Positions 17,263-25,287 of a stretch of DNA of 64,000 bases are shown here, in pieces. The position numbers and the translations under genes were made by a program. Source of the stretch: Butyricicoccus sp. OM04-18BH (GTDB taxonomy: Bacteria > Bacillota > Clostridia > Oscillospirales > Butyricicoccaceae); assembly GCF_003481705.1 (NCBI RefSeq), contig NZ_QULN01000001.1, positions 423,985 to 487,984 on the forward strand, in the 5' to 3' direction. The notes under the pieces are model-generated. The model searched no databases and was not told where the DNA came from. It saw nothing but the letters and a program-made list of their open reading frames with translations. Numbering within the stretch: position 1 is the stretch's first letter; every line of letters begins with the position of its first letter.

Positions 17263-17450
17263 TACTCTGTCCTTTTGCCTGAGAGATTGGGCGCGGCTAC
17301 TCTTACCCCCGCGCGCGTTGCACCTTCGGCAGTCCCCTTACATTCGGGACGTTCTCCAGAGCCACATCCGCTGACAGTCCTCATCCGGGTACACCGGACA
17401 CCTGAGAGTTTCGCTCCTTCGGCAAGTCTTGTGGACTTTTTCCTGCCAGC
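17263..17450 (-). promoter_or_regulatory. Tandem glycine riboswitch
   Basis: On the minus strand two aptamers follow one another. The first (about 17450-17370) has a P1 helix GCTGGCAG/CTGTCAGC and the conserved GCCGAAGGAGC and AACTCTCAGG segments. The second (about 17365-17263) begins CTCTGGAGAACGTCC and has GCCGAAGGTGC, ATCTCTCAGGCAAAAGGACAG and a closing CTCTG/CAGAG helix. These are hallmark glycine-riboswitch sequences. The downstream gene is an alanine/glycine symporter, and a terminator lies between. Symporter-linked glycine riboswitches of this kind are usually read as switching expression off when glycine is abundant; that direction is inferred here. Confidence 0.96.
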
Positions 17451-17560
17451 TTCGTTTGTCGCTTTATGGTTTTATGGGATTAAGTTTAACATTTCTCTGC
17501 ATGAATGTCAAGTTTTCCTTCCCGTCGGATTGCACAAATTAACTTCACATGAAAAAAAGT

Positions 17561-17592
17561 AAACCGTCGGAGAACGATTTCTCCGACGGTTT
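17561..17592 (-). terminator. obgE operon terminator
   Basis: A 14-bp perfect stem (AAACCGTCGGAGAA, 17561-17574 with 17579-17592) is followed on the minus strand by TTTACTTTTTTT. The 161-bp repeat element lies between it and the obgE stop codon. Confidence 0.85.
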
Positions 17593-17598
17593 TCCCAG

Positions 17599-17759
17599 GG
17601 TAATACCGCATAATGGAACAAGAGCGATTTGCGAGTAAATTTTGCGTACTGACGAGGCGCGGTTTTGCGGTAATACTTGATGTATTACCGTGAAATCGCA
17701 ACAAAGTCAGGGCACAAAATTTCCGTAAAGCGCCGCAGCTTTCATTGTGCGGTGTTGCC
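17599..17759. mobile_element. 161-bp MITE-like element, copy 1
   Basis: The element begins GGTAATACCGCATAATGG and ends CATTGTGCGGTGTTGCC; the ends form an imperfect terminal inverted repeat. It matches the copies at 20957-21117 and 55323-55483 over their full 161 bp with a few substitutions. It has no credible coding capacity. The flanking tetranucleotides CCAG and CTAA no longer match, suggesting an older insertion. It sits in the 3' untranslated region of obgE. An internal inverted repeat, GGTAATACTTGATGTATTACC, lies near the middle. Confidence 0.88.
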
Positions 17760-17771
17760 CTAATATCAGTC

Positions 17772-19046
17772 TTAGTAAACGTACTCGAATTCGAGCTCGC
17801 CGATGATGACCGGCGCATTTTCCTCGATGCCCATTTCCTCGAGCTTCGCATAGATGCCTGCGGTCTGAAGCATGCGGTCCATATACTGACGGGATTCGTA
17901 GTCGTCGAGATTGACCGAGCCCATGACCTTGTCCACCCATGCGCCGGTAACGACGTAGGCGTCGCCGTCGCGCTCGATGGTCCAGTCGTTCTCGGTGACG
18001 GGAGCCGCCTCGGTCTCGACGAACTCCGGCTCGTACACGAATACCGGCGGCAGCTGCTGCAGCTCGTGCCAGGTGAGATTCATCAGCTCCCGGACGCCCT
18101 GATTGGTCGCCGCGGACAGCTCCGCGAACAGGAAGCCGTGCTCCTCGGCATACTTTCTCAGCTTTTCGACCGGCTCGCGGTCCTCGCCCAGCAGGTCGGT
18201 CTTGTTCGCCACGATGATCTGCGGACGCGCCGCCAGAAACTCGCTGTAACCGGCCAGCTCGGCATTGATCTTCTCGATGTCGTCGAGCGGATCGCGGCCC
18301 TCGCTGCCCGCCGCATCGACCAGATGCAGCAGCAGACGGCAGCGGTCGATATGGCGCAGGAAGTCATGACCGAGGCCGGCGCCCTCGCTCGCGCCCTCGA
18401 TGATGCCCGGGATGTCCGCCATGACAAAGTTCTGCTCCTCGCCCACGGAGACCACGCCCAGGTTGGGCACGAGGGTCGTGAAGTGGTAATTCGCGATCTT
18501 CGGACGGGCTGCCGATGCCATGCTCAGCAGAGTGGACTTGCCGACGTTCGGGAAGCCGACCAGACCGACGTCCGCGAGCAGCTTGAGCTCGAGCACGATG
18601 TCGCGCTCAACGCCCGGCAGACCCGGCTTCGCGAAGCGCGGCGCCTGACGGGTCGGGGTCGCAAAATGCGTGTTGCCCCAGCCGCCGTTGCCGCCCTTTG
18701 CCGCGACATACGGCTCGTTATCCGACATATCCTTCATGACCTGTCCGGTTTTCTGATCGCGGATGATCGTGCCGCGCGGCACGCGGATGACGAGGTCCGC
18801 GCCGTCCTTGCCCTTGCAGCGCTTGCCGCCGCCCGGCTCGCCGGGCGCCGCGACATACTTTTTCTTGTAGCGGAAGTCCAGAAGCGTCGACAGATTGTCA
18901 TCCACCTTGAAGATGACCGAGCCGCCGCGGCCGCCGTCGCCGCCGTCCGGTCCGCCCGCCGCGACATACTTTTCGCGGTGGAAGCCGACCTTGCCGTCGC
19001 CGCCCTTGCCGGAAACGATCTTGATCTTTGCAATATCAATAAACAC
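17772..19046 (-). CDS. obgE: Obg GTPase, ribosome assembly and stress
   Basis: A 424-aa Obg/CgtA GTPase. The N-terminal glycine-rich Obg fold (IKIVSGKGGDGKVGFHREKY, GGPDGGDGGRGGSVIF) is followed by the G domain with G1 GFPNVGKST, G3 DIPG and G4 NKTD, and a C-terminal OCT domain ending near ELEFEYVY. It binds the large ribosomal subunit during maturation. The gene follows rplU, prp and rpmA, the standard Firmicute arrangement, although a terminator-like hairpin lies between rpmA and obgE. ATG is 5' of GGAGGACAACACTG-type sequence. Confidence 0.97.
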   Translation of the reverse strand: MFIDIAKIKIVSGKGGDGKVGFHREKYVAAGGPDGGDGGRGGSVIFKVDDNLSTLLDFRYKKKYVAAPGEPGGGKRCKGKDGADLVIRVPRGTIIRDQKTGQVMKDMSDNEPYVAAKGGNGGWGNTHFATPTRQAPRFAKPGLPGVERDIVLELKLLADVGLVGFPNVGKSTLLSMASAARPKIANYHFTTLVPNLGVVSVGEEQNFVMADIPGIIEGASEGAGLGHDFLRHIDRCRLLLHLVDAAGSEGRDPLDDIEKINAELAGYSEFLAARPQIIVANKTDLLGEDREPVEKLRKYAEEHGFLFAELSAATNQGVRELMNLTWHELQQLPPVFVYEPEFVETEAAPVTENDWTIERDGDAYVVTGAWVDKVMGSVNLDDYESRQYMDRMLQTAGIYAKLEEMGIEENAPVIIGELEFEYVY

Positions 19047-19101
19047 AGTGTTGTCCTCCTTTCAAGTGGCAGTATGCAACAGTATTATGATCATTAAAAC
19101 A

Positions 19102-19127
19102 AAATCCCAGACGCCTGTCTGGGATTT
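19102..19127 (-). terminator. Hairpin between rpmA and obgE
   Basis: An 11-bp perfect stem (AAATCCCAGAC 19102-19112 with 19117-19127) around a GCCT loop is followed by TTTTGTTTT on the minus strand. It could end or attenuate rplU-prp-rpmA transcription before obgE. Confidence 0.8.
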
Positions 19128-19141
19128 GTGTCTTGTTCGGT

Positions 19142-19420
19142 TTACTGCGGGTAAACGGAAACCTGCTTGCGGTCCTTACCCAGGCGCTCGAAGCGGACAA
19201 CGCCCTCAACCTTTGCGAACAGGGTGTCGTCCGAACCACGGCCAACGTTTACGCCCGGATGGATCTTCGTGCCGCGCTGGCGAACGAGGATGTTGCCTGC
19301 CGGTACGGTCTGACCGTCTGCGCGCTTAACGCCCAGTCGCTTGGACTCGGAGTCACGGCCGTTCTTGGTAGAACCTGCGCCCTTTTTATGCGCGAAAAAC
19401 TGTAAGCTAATCTTCAGCAT
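19142..19420 (-). CDS. rpmA: 50S ribosomal protein L27
   Basis: A 92-aa L27. The N-terminus [20 protein letters not shown] carries the Firmicute-type extension whose QFFA-HKKG junction is cleaved by the Prp protease to expose the functional N-terminus near the peptidyl-transferase centre. The [16 protein letters not shown] and [15 protein letters not shown] blocks are canonical. The start codon overlaps the last 14 bp of prp, so the substrate and its protease are translationally linked. Confidence 0.98.
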   Translation of the reverse strand: MLKISLQFFAHKKGAGSTKNGRDSESKRLGVKRADGQTVPAGNILVRQRGTKIHPGVNVGRGSDDTLFAKVEGVVRFERLGKDRKQVSVYPQ

Positions 19421-19742
19421 CTGTGTGCACCTCCATTACGTTTAAGAAATCGGAATAATTTTGTTCCAGCTCGGAAAAATGCAGCTTTAGTGCCTGAAGT
19501 GCGTCCTGACCACGCTCCACCGTGTCTTTCGGCAGGGTAAAGCGGATGTGTGCGCCCTCGTCCTCGATGAGTGTGTCAACGGGGATGCGCTGTACGTCGT
19601 ACAGCAGAGCATGCGTCAGCATCACCGCACTGGAGATCGCCGCACAAACGATGTCCTCCCCTTCCTCCGCATAGCCTGCGTGGCCGAGGATGTCCACCGA
19701 GAGGATTTTGTCCCCTTGCAGCGAAAAAGTGACCTTCGTCAC
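19407..19742 (-). CDS. prp: Ribosomal-processing cysteine protease Prp
   Basis: A 111-aa Prp (YsxB-like) protease that removes the N-terminal extension of L27. The conserved catalytic pair is visible as [18 protein letters not shown], with the histidine near residue 21 and the cysteine near residue 33. It lies between rplU and rpmA as in other Firmicutes, starting 4 bp after the rplU stop and overlapping rpmA by 14 bp. Confidence 0.95.
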   Translation of the reverse strand: MTKVTFSLQGDKILSVDILGHAGYAEEGEDIVCAAISSAVMLTHALLYDVQRIPVDTLIEDEGAHIRFTLPKDTVERGQDALQALKLHFSELEQNYSDFLNVMEVHTDAED

Positions 19743-19746
19743 GGCC

Positions 19747-20058
19747 TTACGCCTTGATGGACGCGATGGTTACCTTGGTGTACGGCTGACGATGGCCCTG
19801 ACGACGGCGGTAACCCTTCTTGGGCTTCATCTTGAAGATGTTGATCTTCTTGCCCTTGCCGGTCTTCTCGACCGTGCCGGTTACGGCTGCGCCGGAAACG
19901 TAAGGAGCGCCGACGGTGAGCTTGTCGCCCTCGCCTACTGCCAGAACCTCGTCAAAAGTAACGGTTGCACCGTCCTCCACGCCGAGCTTCTCGACGTAGA
20001 TCACGTCGCCCTCAGATACCTTGTACTGCTTGCCGCCAGTTTTCAGAATGGCATACAT
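19747..20058 (-). CDS. rplU: 50S ribosomal protein L21
   Basis: A 103-aa L21 beginning [18 protein letters not shown] and ending with the [13 protein letters not shown] motif that contacts 23S rRNA. The start at 20058 is chosen because GAGAGGGAAAATCATA precedes it and the protein then begins exactly as the family does; the frame extends upstream to 20100 without a site. First gene of rplU-prp-rpmA(-obgE). Confidence 0.98.
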   Translation of the reverse strand: MYAILKTGGKQYKVSEGDVIYVEKLGVEDGATVTFDEVLAVGEGDKLTVGAPYVSGAAVTGTVEKTGKGKKINIFKMKPKKGYRRRQGHRQPYTKVTIASIKA

Positions 20059-20159
20059 TATGATTTTCCCTCTCTTTCGTTGTAGAGTCACGCTTGGCAC
20101 GGCGGAGCGTCGGAAAGACGCACACTTAATAAGAGCCTATGCACAATGCGGCTTGTAAT

Positions 20160-20188
20160 AGCATAACACAAGCCCCTTCTTCTGTCAA
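20160..20188 (-). promoter_or_regulatory. Promoter of the rplU operon
   Basis: On the minus strand TTGACA (20183-20188) and TATGCT (20160-20165) are separated by 17 bp. The predicted leader of roughly 95 nt contains a GCGTC/GACGC hairpin and may hold an L21 autoregulatory element, which I could not establish. Confidence 0.8.
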
Positions 20189-20251
20189 GCGGTTTCCCGA
20201 AAATCCGAACGTAAAAGAGAGTACGATTTCCGCATTCTTTTCTGTGCATTT

Positions 20252-20887
20252 TTACCGCAGCGCGATATATTTGAACGTATACATCGGGTTATTGCCGTTG
20301 TAGAGCGAGGACGAGCTCAGCACGTTGAAGCCGTTCTTCGCGATCTCGACAGTCTTTGCGGGCGATGCCGCCGTCGCAAGGCCGCCGTAGATCAGATTCG
20401 CCTGCGAAAACGCGCCGTCCGTGCGGCAGATGAGCACGGCGCGCGGCGTAAAGCCGAGCGAGATGAACTGGCTGGTCTCGCCGTCGCCCTCGTAGGTGCC
20501 GAACACAAAAAGCTGATCCACGCGCGCGTTCGTCTCGGCGTCCGCTGCGTTCATAGCCTCCACCGTGCTCTGCATGCTGTCCGTGAGCGAGCCGGACAGT
20601 GCGCTCAGCGACGCCTGCACCGCGCTCTGCTCAGCCTTGCCGGCGAGCTCCTGCTGAAGCTCCTGCGCGAGCATTTCGCGCGTCACCGTGCCGCCGTAGG
20701 CGCCGATCACGAGCGACTCCATGCGCTCCTCGAGCGTTTTTCCGTCCGCGCAGACCCGGTTGAGCGCCTGCCGCAGCTGCTCGGGCGCGCTGTCGAACCA
20801 CGCTTTGAGCGCGTCGGGCGCGAGCGTCGGCTGATCGGGCAGGTCGGCTATGCGCTTTTCAAAACGGCTGATCTGATGATCGAACAT
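20252..20887 (-). CDS. Phage tail-like protein, isolated
   Basis: A 211-aa protein whose last 70 residues (GFTPRAVLICRTDGAF, LIYGGLATA, IAKNGFNVLSSS, MYTFKYIALR) resemble the C-terminal domain seen in tail-fibre-like or distal tail proteins of Firmicute prophages. The N-terminal half is helical, with coiled-coil character (EQSAVQASLSALSGSLTDS). The start at 20887 follows AACAGGAGGTAACGTT; the longer frame to 21013 runs into the MITE. No other phage gene is nearby. It may be a domesticated tail protein, a relic, or an unrelated protein with a similar fold. Confidence 0.65.
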   Translation of the reverse strand: MFDHQISRFEKRIADLPDQPTLAPDALKAWFDSAPEQLRQALNRVCADGKTLEERMESLVIGAYGGTVTREMLAQELQQELAGKAEQSAVQASLSALSGSLTDSMQSTVEAMNAADAETNARVDQLFVFGTYEGDGETSQFISLGFTPRAVLICRTDGAFSQANLIYGGLATAASPAKTVEIAKNGFNVLSSSSLYNGNNPMYTFKYIALR

Positions 20888-20956
20888 AACGTTACCTCCT
20901 GTTTTTGTGTGAGGACGCCCCGTCGGCAGATACCGGAGCGTCCTCATTGTCTCAAG

Positions 20957-21117
20957 GGCAATACCGCATAATTGAACAAGAGCGATTTGCGAGTAAATTC
21001 TGCGTACTGACAAGGCGCGGTTTTGCGGTAATACTTGACGTATTACCGTGAAATCGCAACGAAGGCAGGGTACAGAATTTCCGCAAAGCGCCGTAGCTTT
21101 AATTGTGCGGTGTTGCC
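20957..21117. mobile_element. 161-bp MITE-like element, copy 2, with CAAG target duplication
   Basis: Begins GGCAATACCGCATAATTG and ends AATTGTGCGGTGTTGCC. Flanked directly by CAAG at 20953-20956 and CAAG at 21118-21121, a 4-bp target-site duplication. Same length and orientation as copies 1 and 3. Non-coding. Confidence 0.93.
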
Positions 21118-21209
21118 CAAGGCTTCATCCCCATGAAGCAAGCCTTAGAATAGGAATTTTTCTGCGTTTTGTCAAGCGTTTCGGGTGGTCAATCTTTTGA
21201 CCAGCAGCA

Positions 21210-21253
21210 AAACCCTGCCGATAATCCGCGTTTTTCGCGTTTCGGCAGGGTTT
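21210..21253. terminator. Terminator downstream of the MoxR gene
   Basis: A perfect 12-bp stem (AAACCCTGCCGA, 21210-21221 with 21242-21253) encloses a smaller CGCG hairpin. It lies 11 bp after the MoxR ATPase stop codon. Confidence 0.8.
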
Positions 21254-21263
21254 TTCGAATTTT

Positions 21264-22757
21264 TCAGTTGTCCTTTTCCTGCTTTGCCGCATCAATATCC
21301 TGTAAAAGCTGCGCGCGCGTGTCGTCGAACAGCAGCTTTTTGTTGTGCGCAAAGTAGGCGTCACAGCCGAAATTCTGGATGAACCACGACGTGAACCAAT
21401 TCGCGGTCAGCTCGGTGGCGAACAGCACGAGCTCCTGCGAATCCGGGATGGCCGCATCGAGAAAGGCGAAGGCGTTCGTCAGCCCCTCGTCTGCGCGGTC
21501 GGCCGCCTGTGCGCGCGCCTCGACCTCACCGCCGAACAGCGCCTTGAGCCGATCGAACGCCTGACCGCGCGGCGTTTTTTCGAGCGCGAGCGTCTGCTGC
21601 CAGGTATCCAGCAGCTCCGCCTCGCGCGCTGCGACGAACAGCGTGTCCCGGTCGGGCGAGCCGCTGCGGCGGCGCATTAGCTCCTCGCGTTTCTCGTCGA
21701 GCAGCGTGCCGAGCGTCTTTTCCCCTTCGCGGACGCACAGCAGGTCGCCGTGCAGCGCGTCGGTCAGCGCATCCTGCCGGTAAGCCGCGCGCGCCGTGTC
21801 CGCAAGACGCGAGAGCAGCAGGCCGAGCACGCCGAGCTTTTCGTCAAACGGCGCGTCGCGCAGCTCAGAGGCGCGCACCTTCTCCCATGTGCCCGAAACG
21901 ATCTCGTCGACGCGGTAGACCTGACGATACTTTTCGTAAAGCTGCAAATAGTTCGCGAAATCCGACGCGATCTGCGGCAGCTGGAGATACTGCTCGACGA
22001 CCTGCCGGTCGACCGGGAGACCGAGCGTTTCATAGGTCTGCATCAGCTCGGACAGATCCTCCCAGCCGCGTGCAGTAACAAACTGCAAACCGTCCGCCGT
22101 CGCCTCGACGCGGTAGAAATTGTCGAGGCGGATCTCCAGATAGGACAGGATCGCGCCGTGAATGCCGCGTTTTCCGGCGTATTCCTTCCAGACGCCGAAA
22201 TCCTCCTCGATGTCGATCTTTTTCACGCGGTCGAGCGTCACAACGTCAAATTCGCGCACGGATTTATTATACTCGGGCGGATTTCCGGCCGCCACGACCA
22301 TCCATCCTGCCGGGAGCTGCTGATTGCCGAACGTCTTGCACTGCAAAAACTGGAGCATCATCGGCGTCAGCGTCTCCGAGATGCAGTTGATCTCGTCGAG
22401 GAACAGGATGCCCTCGGAAATGCCCGTGCGCTCGATCTCGCGGTAGACCGATGCGATGATCTCGCTCATCGTGTAGCTCGTCACCGTGCGCTCCTCGCCG
22501 CCGAGCCGCACCTTTTCGATAAACGGCAGTCCGAGCGCGGACTGGCGCGTGTGGTGGGTCAGCGTATAGGAAACCAGTCCCACGCCGGTCTCCTCCGCGA
22601 TCTGCTGCATGATCTGGGTCTTGCCGATGCCCGGAGGGCCGATGAGCAGCACCGGCCGCTGCCGGATGGGCGGAATACGCCACGCGCCGAACTCGTCCTT
22701 CGCCAGATAGGCGCGCAGCGCGTTCTTGATTTCCTGTTTTGCTCGTTTGATATTCAT
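21264..22757 (-). CDS. MoxR-type AAA+ ATPase
   Basis: A 497-aa AAA+ ATPase of the MoxR group. Walker A is GPPGIGKT (about 40-47); Walker B is ILFLDEIN; the sensor region AAGNPPEYNKS and the arginine-containing LDRVKKIDI follow. MoxR ATPases act with von Willebrand A-domain proteins as chaperones that activate or remodel partners. The C-terminal 200 residues are helical and unique. The start ATG 22757 is preferred over GTG 22766 because the GAGGTG site spaces correctly. It is transcribed divergently from an LRR gene and a DUF2201/VWA gene, its probable partner. Confidence 0.9.
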   Translation of the reverse strand: MNIKRAKQEIKNALRAYLAKDEFGAWRIPPIRQRPVLLIGPPGIGKTQIMQQIAEETGVGLVSYTLTHHTRQSALGLPFIEKVRLGGEERTVTSYTMSEIIASVYREIERTGISEGILFLDEINCISETLTPMMLQFLQCKTFGNQQLPAGWMVVAAGNPPEYNKSVREFDVVTLDRVKKIDIEEDFGVWKEYAGKRGIHGAILSYLEIRLDNFYRVEATADGLQFVTARGWEDLSELMQTYETLGLPVDRQVVEQYLQLPQIASDFANYLQLYEKYRQVYRVDEIVSGTWEKVRASELRDAPFDEKLGVLGLLLSRLADTARAAYRQDALTDALHGDLLCVREGEKTLGTLLDEKREELMRRRSGSPDRDTLFVAAREAELLDTWQQTLALEKTPRGQAFDRLKALFGGEVEARAQAADRADEGLTNAFAFLDAAIPDSQELVLFATELTANWFTSWFIQNFGCDAYFAHNKKLLFDDTRAQLLQDIDAAKQEKDN

Positions 22758-22792
22758 GAAAAGCACCTCGGCTTTGTTTCTGTCTATTCCCT

Positions 22793-22858
22793 ACTATACC
22801 ACGCCTCCCCCGGCCGCACAAGTGCCGCCTTGCCGTTGTCCGGCTCGCGTGCTATAAT
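22793..22858. promoter_or_regulatory. Divergent promoters of the MoxR and LRR-VWA genes
   Basis: Minus strand: TTGTGC (22816-22821), 17-bp spacer, TATAGT (22793-22798), driving moxR. Plus strand: TTGCCG (22830-22835), 17-bp spacer, TATAAT (22853-22858), driving the LRR gene. The -35 elements are only 8 bp apart, so one regulator could act on both. Confidence 0.75.
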
Positions 22859-22890
22859 TTACACGAGAAAAAGGCAAAGGAGCGGTGGCC

Positions 22891-23865
22891 ATGCGCTGCA
22901 TCGACGGCGAAAACGAACTGATCCTCACCTGCGAGACGCAGGCAGAGGGGGTGTGCATCCTGCGGTGCGAGACGCGCGACCCGGTCGTGCTGCTGCCCGA
23001 CGAGATCGACGGCGCGCCCGTTACCGCGCTCGGCAGATATGTCCTGAGCGGCCGCGCCCCCGACCTCTCCGGCCGGGACACGTTTTCCGTGCGCGTGACC
23101 TGCGGCGGCCCGCTCCCCGTGCACGAAGCGGACAGCATCCGCGCCGTGACGCTGCCGAAACAGCTCAAAACCGTCGGCAGCTATGCGTTCTACAACTGCC
23201 GCTCGCTCGAGGAGCTGACCATGACAGACAGCGTTTCCGCGTTTGACGGCGGCTCGCTGATGAACTGCCTCAGTCTGCACCGCATCCGCCTGCTCGCGCC
23301 GCCGGGCGGCGCGACCTGCCTGCCGAAAATACTCGGCGAGACCGCGAGTGAGCTGGATGTGCGCTTTCTGCACGGCGATGCGTGCACGCCGCTGCTGTTC
23401 CCGGCCTACACCGAGGAGCTCGAGGATCTCAGCCCGGCGCATATCTTTCAGCGCCGTATCCACGGCGCCGGGTACAGCTACCGCCAGTGCTTTGACGGCG
23501 CGGCGCTGAACTTCCGGCAGTACGACCGGGCGCTTTCCGAGCTTGCCGAGCGGCATGATTTCGCCATCGCCGCCCGGGTCGCGGTGCGGCGGCTCGCCGC
23601 GCCCTTTGCCCTGTCGGACAGCGCACGCGCGGACTATCTCGCCGTTCTGCGCGAGCACGGCGGCCCGCTCGCCTGTGCGCTCGCAAAACAGGGCGACAGC
23701 GTTTCGCTCCATGTGCTGCTGTCGCTTTCCGTGCTGTCGGATGCCGGCATAGACGCCGCCTGCACCGCCGCGCGCGAGGCCGGGCAGACCGCTGCGCTCT
23801 CCGTGCTGCTCGCCGCCGCCGGCCCGTCAAAGCCGCGCGGACGCGCAAAAACATTCGATCTGTAA
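22891..23865 (+). CDS. Leucine-rich-repeat (BspA-type) protein
   Basis: A 324-aa protein without signal peptide. Residues about 85-135 contain BspA-like leucine-rich repeat units (VTLPKQLKTVGSYAFYNCRS, LEELTMTDSV, GGSLMNCLSLHRIRL). The C-terminal half is helical. BspA repeats mediate protein-protein contacts; here a cytosolic adaptor is more likely than an adhesin because no export signal is present. The start at 22891 (ATG) is set by AAAGGAG 8 bp upstream; GTG 22885 is too close. It ends 12 bp before the VWA gene. Confidence 0.8.
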   Translation: MRCIDGENELILTCETQAEGVCILRCETRDPVVLLPDEIDGAPVTALGRYVLSGRAPDLSGRDTFSVRVTCGGPLPVHEADSIRAVTLPKQLKTVGSYAFYNCRSLEELTMTDSVSAFDGGSLMNCLSLHRIRLLAPPGGATCLPKILGETASELDVRFLHGDACTPLLFPAYTEELEDLSPAHIFQRRIHGAGYSYRQCFDGAALNFRQYDRALSELAERHDFAIAARVAVRRLAAPFALSDSARADYLAVLREHGGPLACALAKQGDSVSLHVLLSLSVLSDAGIDAACTAAREAGQTAALSVLLAAAGPSKPRGRAKTFDL

Positions 23866-23877
23866 GGAGGCTCGGCC

Positions 23878-25158
23878 ATGCAGTCCGAACGATGGGCCAA
23901 TATCGGGCGCGAAATCCTGTTTTCCGCCCGCAGCGAGCTTTATATGAACCTGCCGTTTCTCGACGGCGCACTCGCGGCGCTGCCGGTGCAGGACGGCTTC
24001 GAGACGAGCTCGCTCGCGACCGATGCAAAGGCGCTGTATTTCAGCGGCGCGTGGCTCGCGCAGCGCTTCGAGCGCAGCCGCACGAGCGTCAACCGCGCCT
24101 ATCTGCACACGGTCTTTCACTGTCTGCTGCGCCATCCGGCGAAAATGCGCGGCCGCGACCGCGATCTCTGGTCGCTCACGTGCGATATTGCGGTCGAAAG
24201 CCTGCTCGACAGTCTGGATTACCGCTGCCTCACGCCGGACAAGACCTCGGTGCGGCGGCGCAGCCTTTACCGCTCGCTGCACGAGCATATGCCTGTGCTG
24301 ACAGCCGAGGCGGTCTACCGCCATTTCCGCCGCGAGCGCATGAATTCCTACGACTGCGCGACGCTCACACGCGTTTTCGCGGTCGATGAGCACACGCTCT
24401 GGCCCGAGGATGATGACGATCAGGACCGCCGCTGGCAGCAGCAGGCGCAGCGCACCCAGACCGCCATGAATACGGTTTTCGCCAGCGAAGCGACCGGCGG
24501 CGAGGCCGTGCGCGAGCAGCTTGCCGTCTCCGCGCGCCGCACGACCGACTACCGCGCCTTTCTGCGGCGGTTTTCCGCCCTGCGCGAGGAGACCGCCATC
24601 GACGCGGACTCGTTTGACTACGGCTACTACGCCTACGGTCTGCGCCGCTACGGCAATATGCCGCTGATCGAGCCGCTGGAAACGCGCGAAACGCGGAAAA
24701 TCGAGGATTTCGTCATCGCCATCGACACCTCCATGTCCACCTCGGGCGAGCTCGTCCGCGCCTTTCTCGAAAGGACCTGCGAGCTGCTCCAGCAGAACAC
24801 GAGCTTTTTCCGCCGCATCAACCTGCGCATCCTGCAATGCGACGACAAGCTGCGCTCGGACAGGGTCATTCACGACGCGAAGGAATTTGCCGACTACATG
24901 GCGCATTTCGAGCTTATCGGCCAGTCTGCGACCGATTTCCGCCCGGTTTTCGAGCACGTCGACCAGCTTGTCGCTGAGGGCGCGTTCCACTCGCTGCGCG
25001 GTCTTCTCTATTTTACGGACGGTCTCGGCCTGTACCCGAAAAAGCGCCCGAAGTACGACGCCGCCTTTGTCATGCTCGAGGGCGAGTGCTGGCCGGACAG
25101 CGTCCCGCCCTGGGGCATCCGCGTCATCCTCCGCGAGGACGAGATTATAACGGAATAG
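23878..25158 (+). CDS. DUF2201/VWA-like metallopeptidase-fold protein
   Basis: A 426-aa protein of the VWA-like DUF2201 type. The N-terminal putative metallopeptidase region contains LHTVFHCLLRHP, in which HTVFH (H77, H81) stands where an HExxH motif would be; the glutamate is absent, so peptidase activity is doubtful. The C-terminal VWA domain begins DFVIAIDTSMSTSG and keeps the DxSxS metal-ion-dependent adhesion site (D283, S285, S287). These proteins commonly pair with MoxR ATPases. It lies 12 bp after the LRR gene and diverges from moxR. Confidence 0.85.
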   Translation: MQSERWANIGREILFSARSELYMNLPFLDGALAALPVQDGFETSSLATDAKALYFSGAWLAQRFERSRTSVNRAYLHTVFHCLLRHPAKMRGRDRDLWSLTCDIAVESLLDSLDYRCLTPDKTSVRRRSLYRSLHEHMPVLTAEAVYRHFRRERMNSYDCATLTRVFAVDEHTLWPEDDDDQDRRWQQQAQRTQTAMNTVFASEATGGEAVREQLAVSARRTTDYRAFLRRFSALREETAIDADSFDYGYYAYGLRRYGNMPLIEPLETRETRKIEDFVIAIDTSMSTSGELVRAFLERTCELLQQNTSFFRRINLRILQCDDKLRSDRVIHDAKEFADYMAHFELIGQSATDFRPVFEHVDQLVAEGAFHSLRGLLYFTDGLGLYPKKRPKYDAAFVMLEGECWPDSVPPWGIRVILREDEIITE

Positions 25159-25199
25159 CAGCGTTTCTATTCGCGTCCCGCACGCGGAAGCGGGCAAGA

Positions 25200-25258
25200 A
25201 TTTGCACAGCAAATTCCGCGGCCCGGTGCAAAAGGATTTTTCCCCTGCACCGGGCCGC
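25200..25258. terminator. Hairpin plus terminator between convergent genes
   Basis: A small hairpin AATTTGC-ACA-GCAAATT (about 25199-25215) is followed by a perfect 13-bp stem GCGGCCCGGTGCA (25218-25230 with 25246-25258). The loop holds a T5 run. It separates the VWA gene from the convergent phosphoglucomutase gene. Confidence 0.7.
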
Positions 25259-25287
25259 TCTTTGTGTATTCAGTTAATATGGGCGAA

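Noticed and set aside
17486..17851. Minus-strand ORF sharing a long peptide with an ORF at 55111-55452
   Set aside because: The shared peptide is translated MITE sequence in both places. Only the last 59 codons of the 55111 frame, beyond the element, look like a gene.
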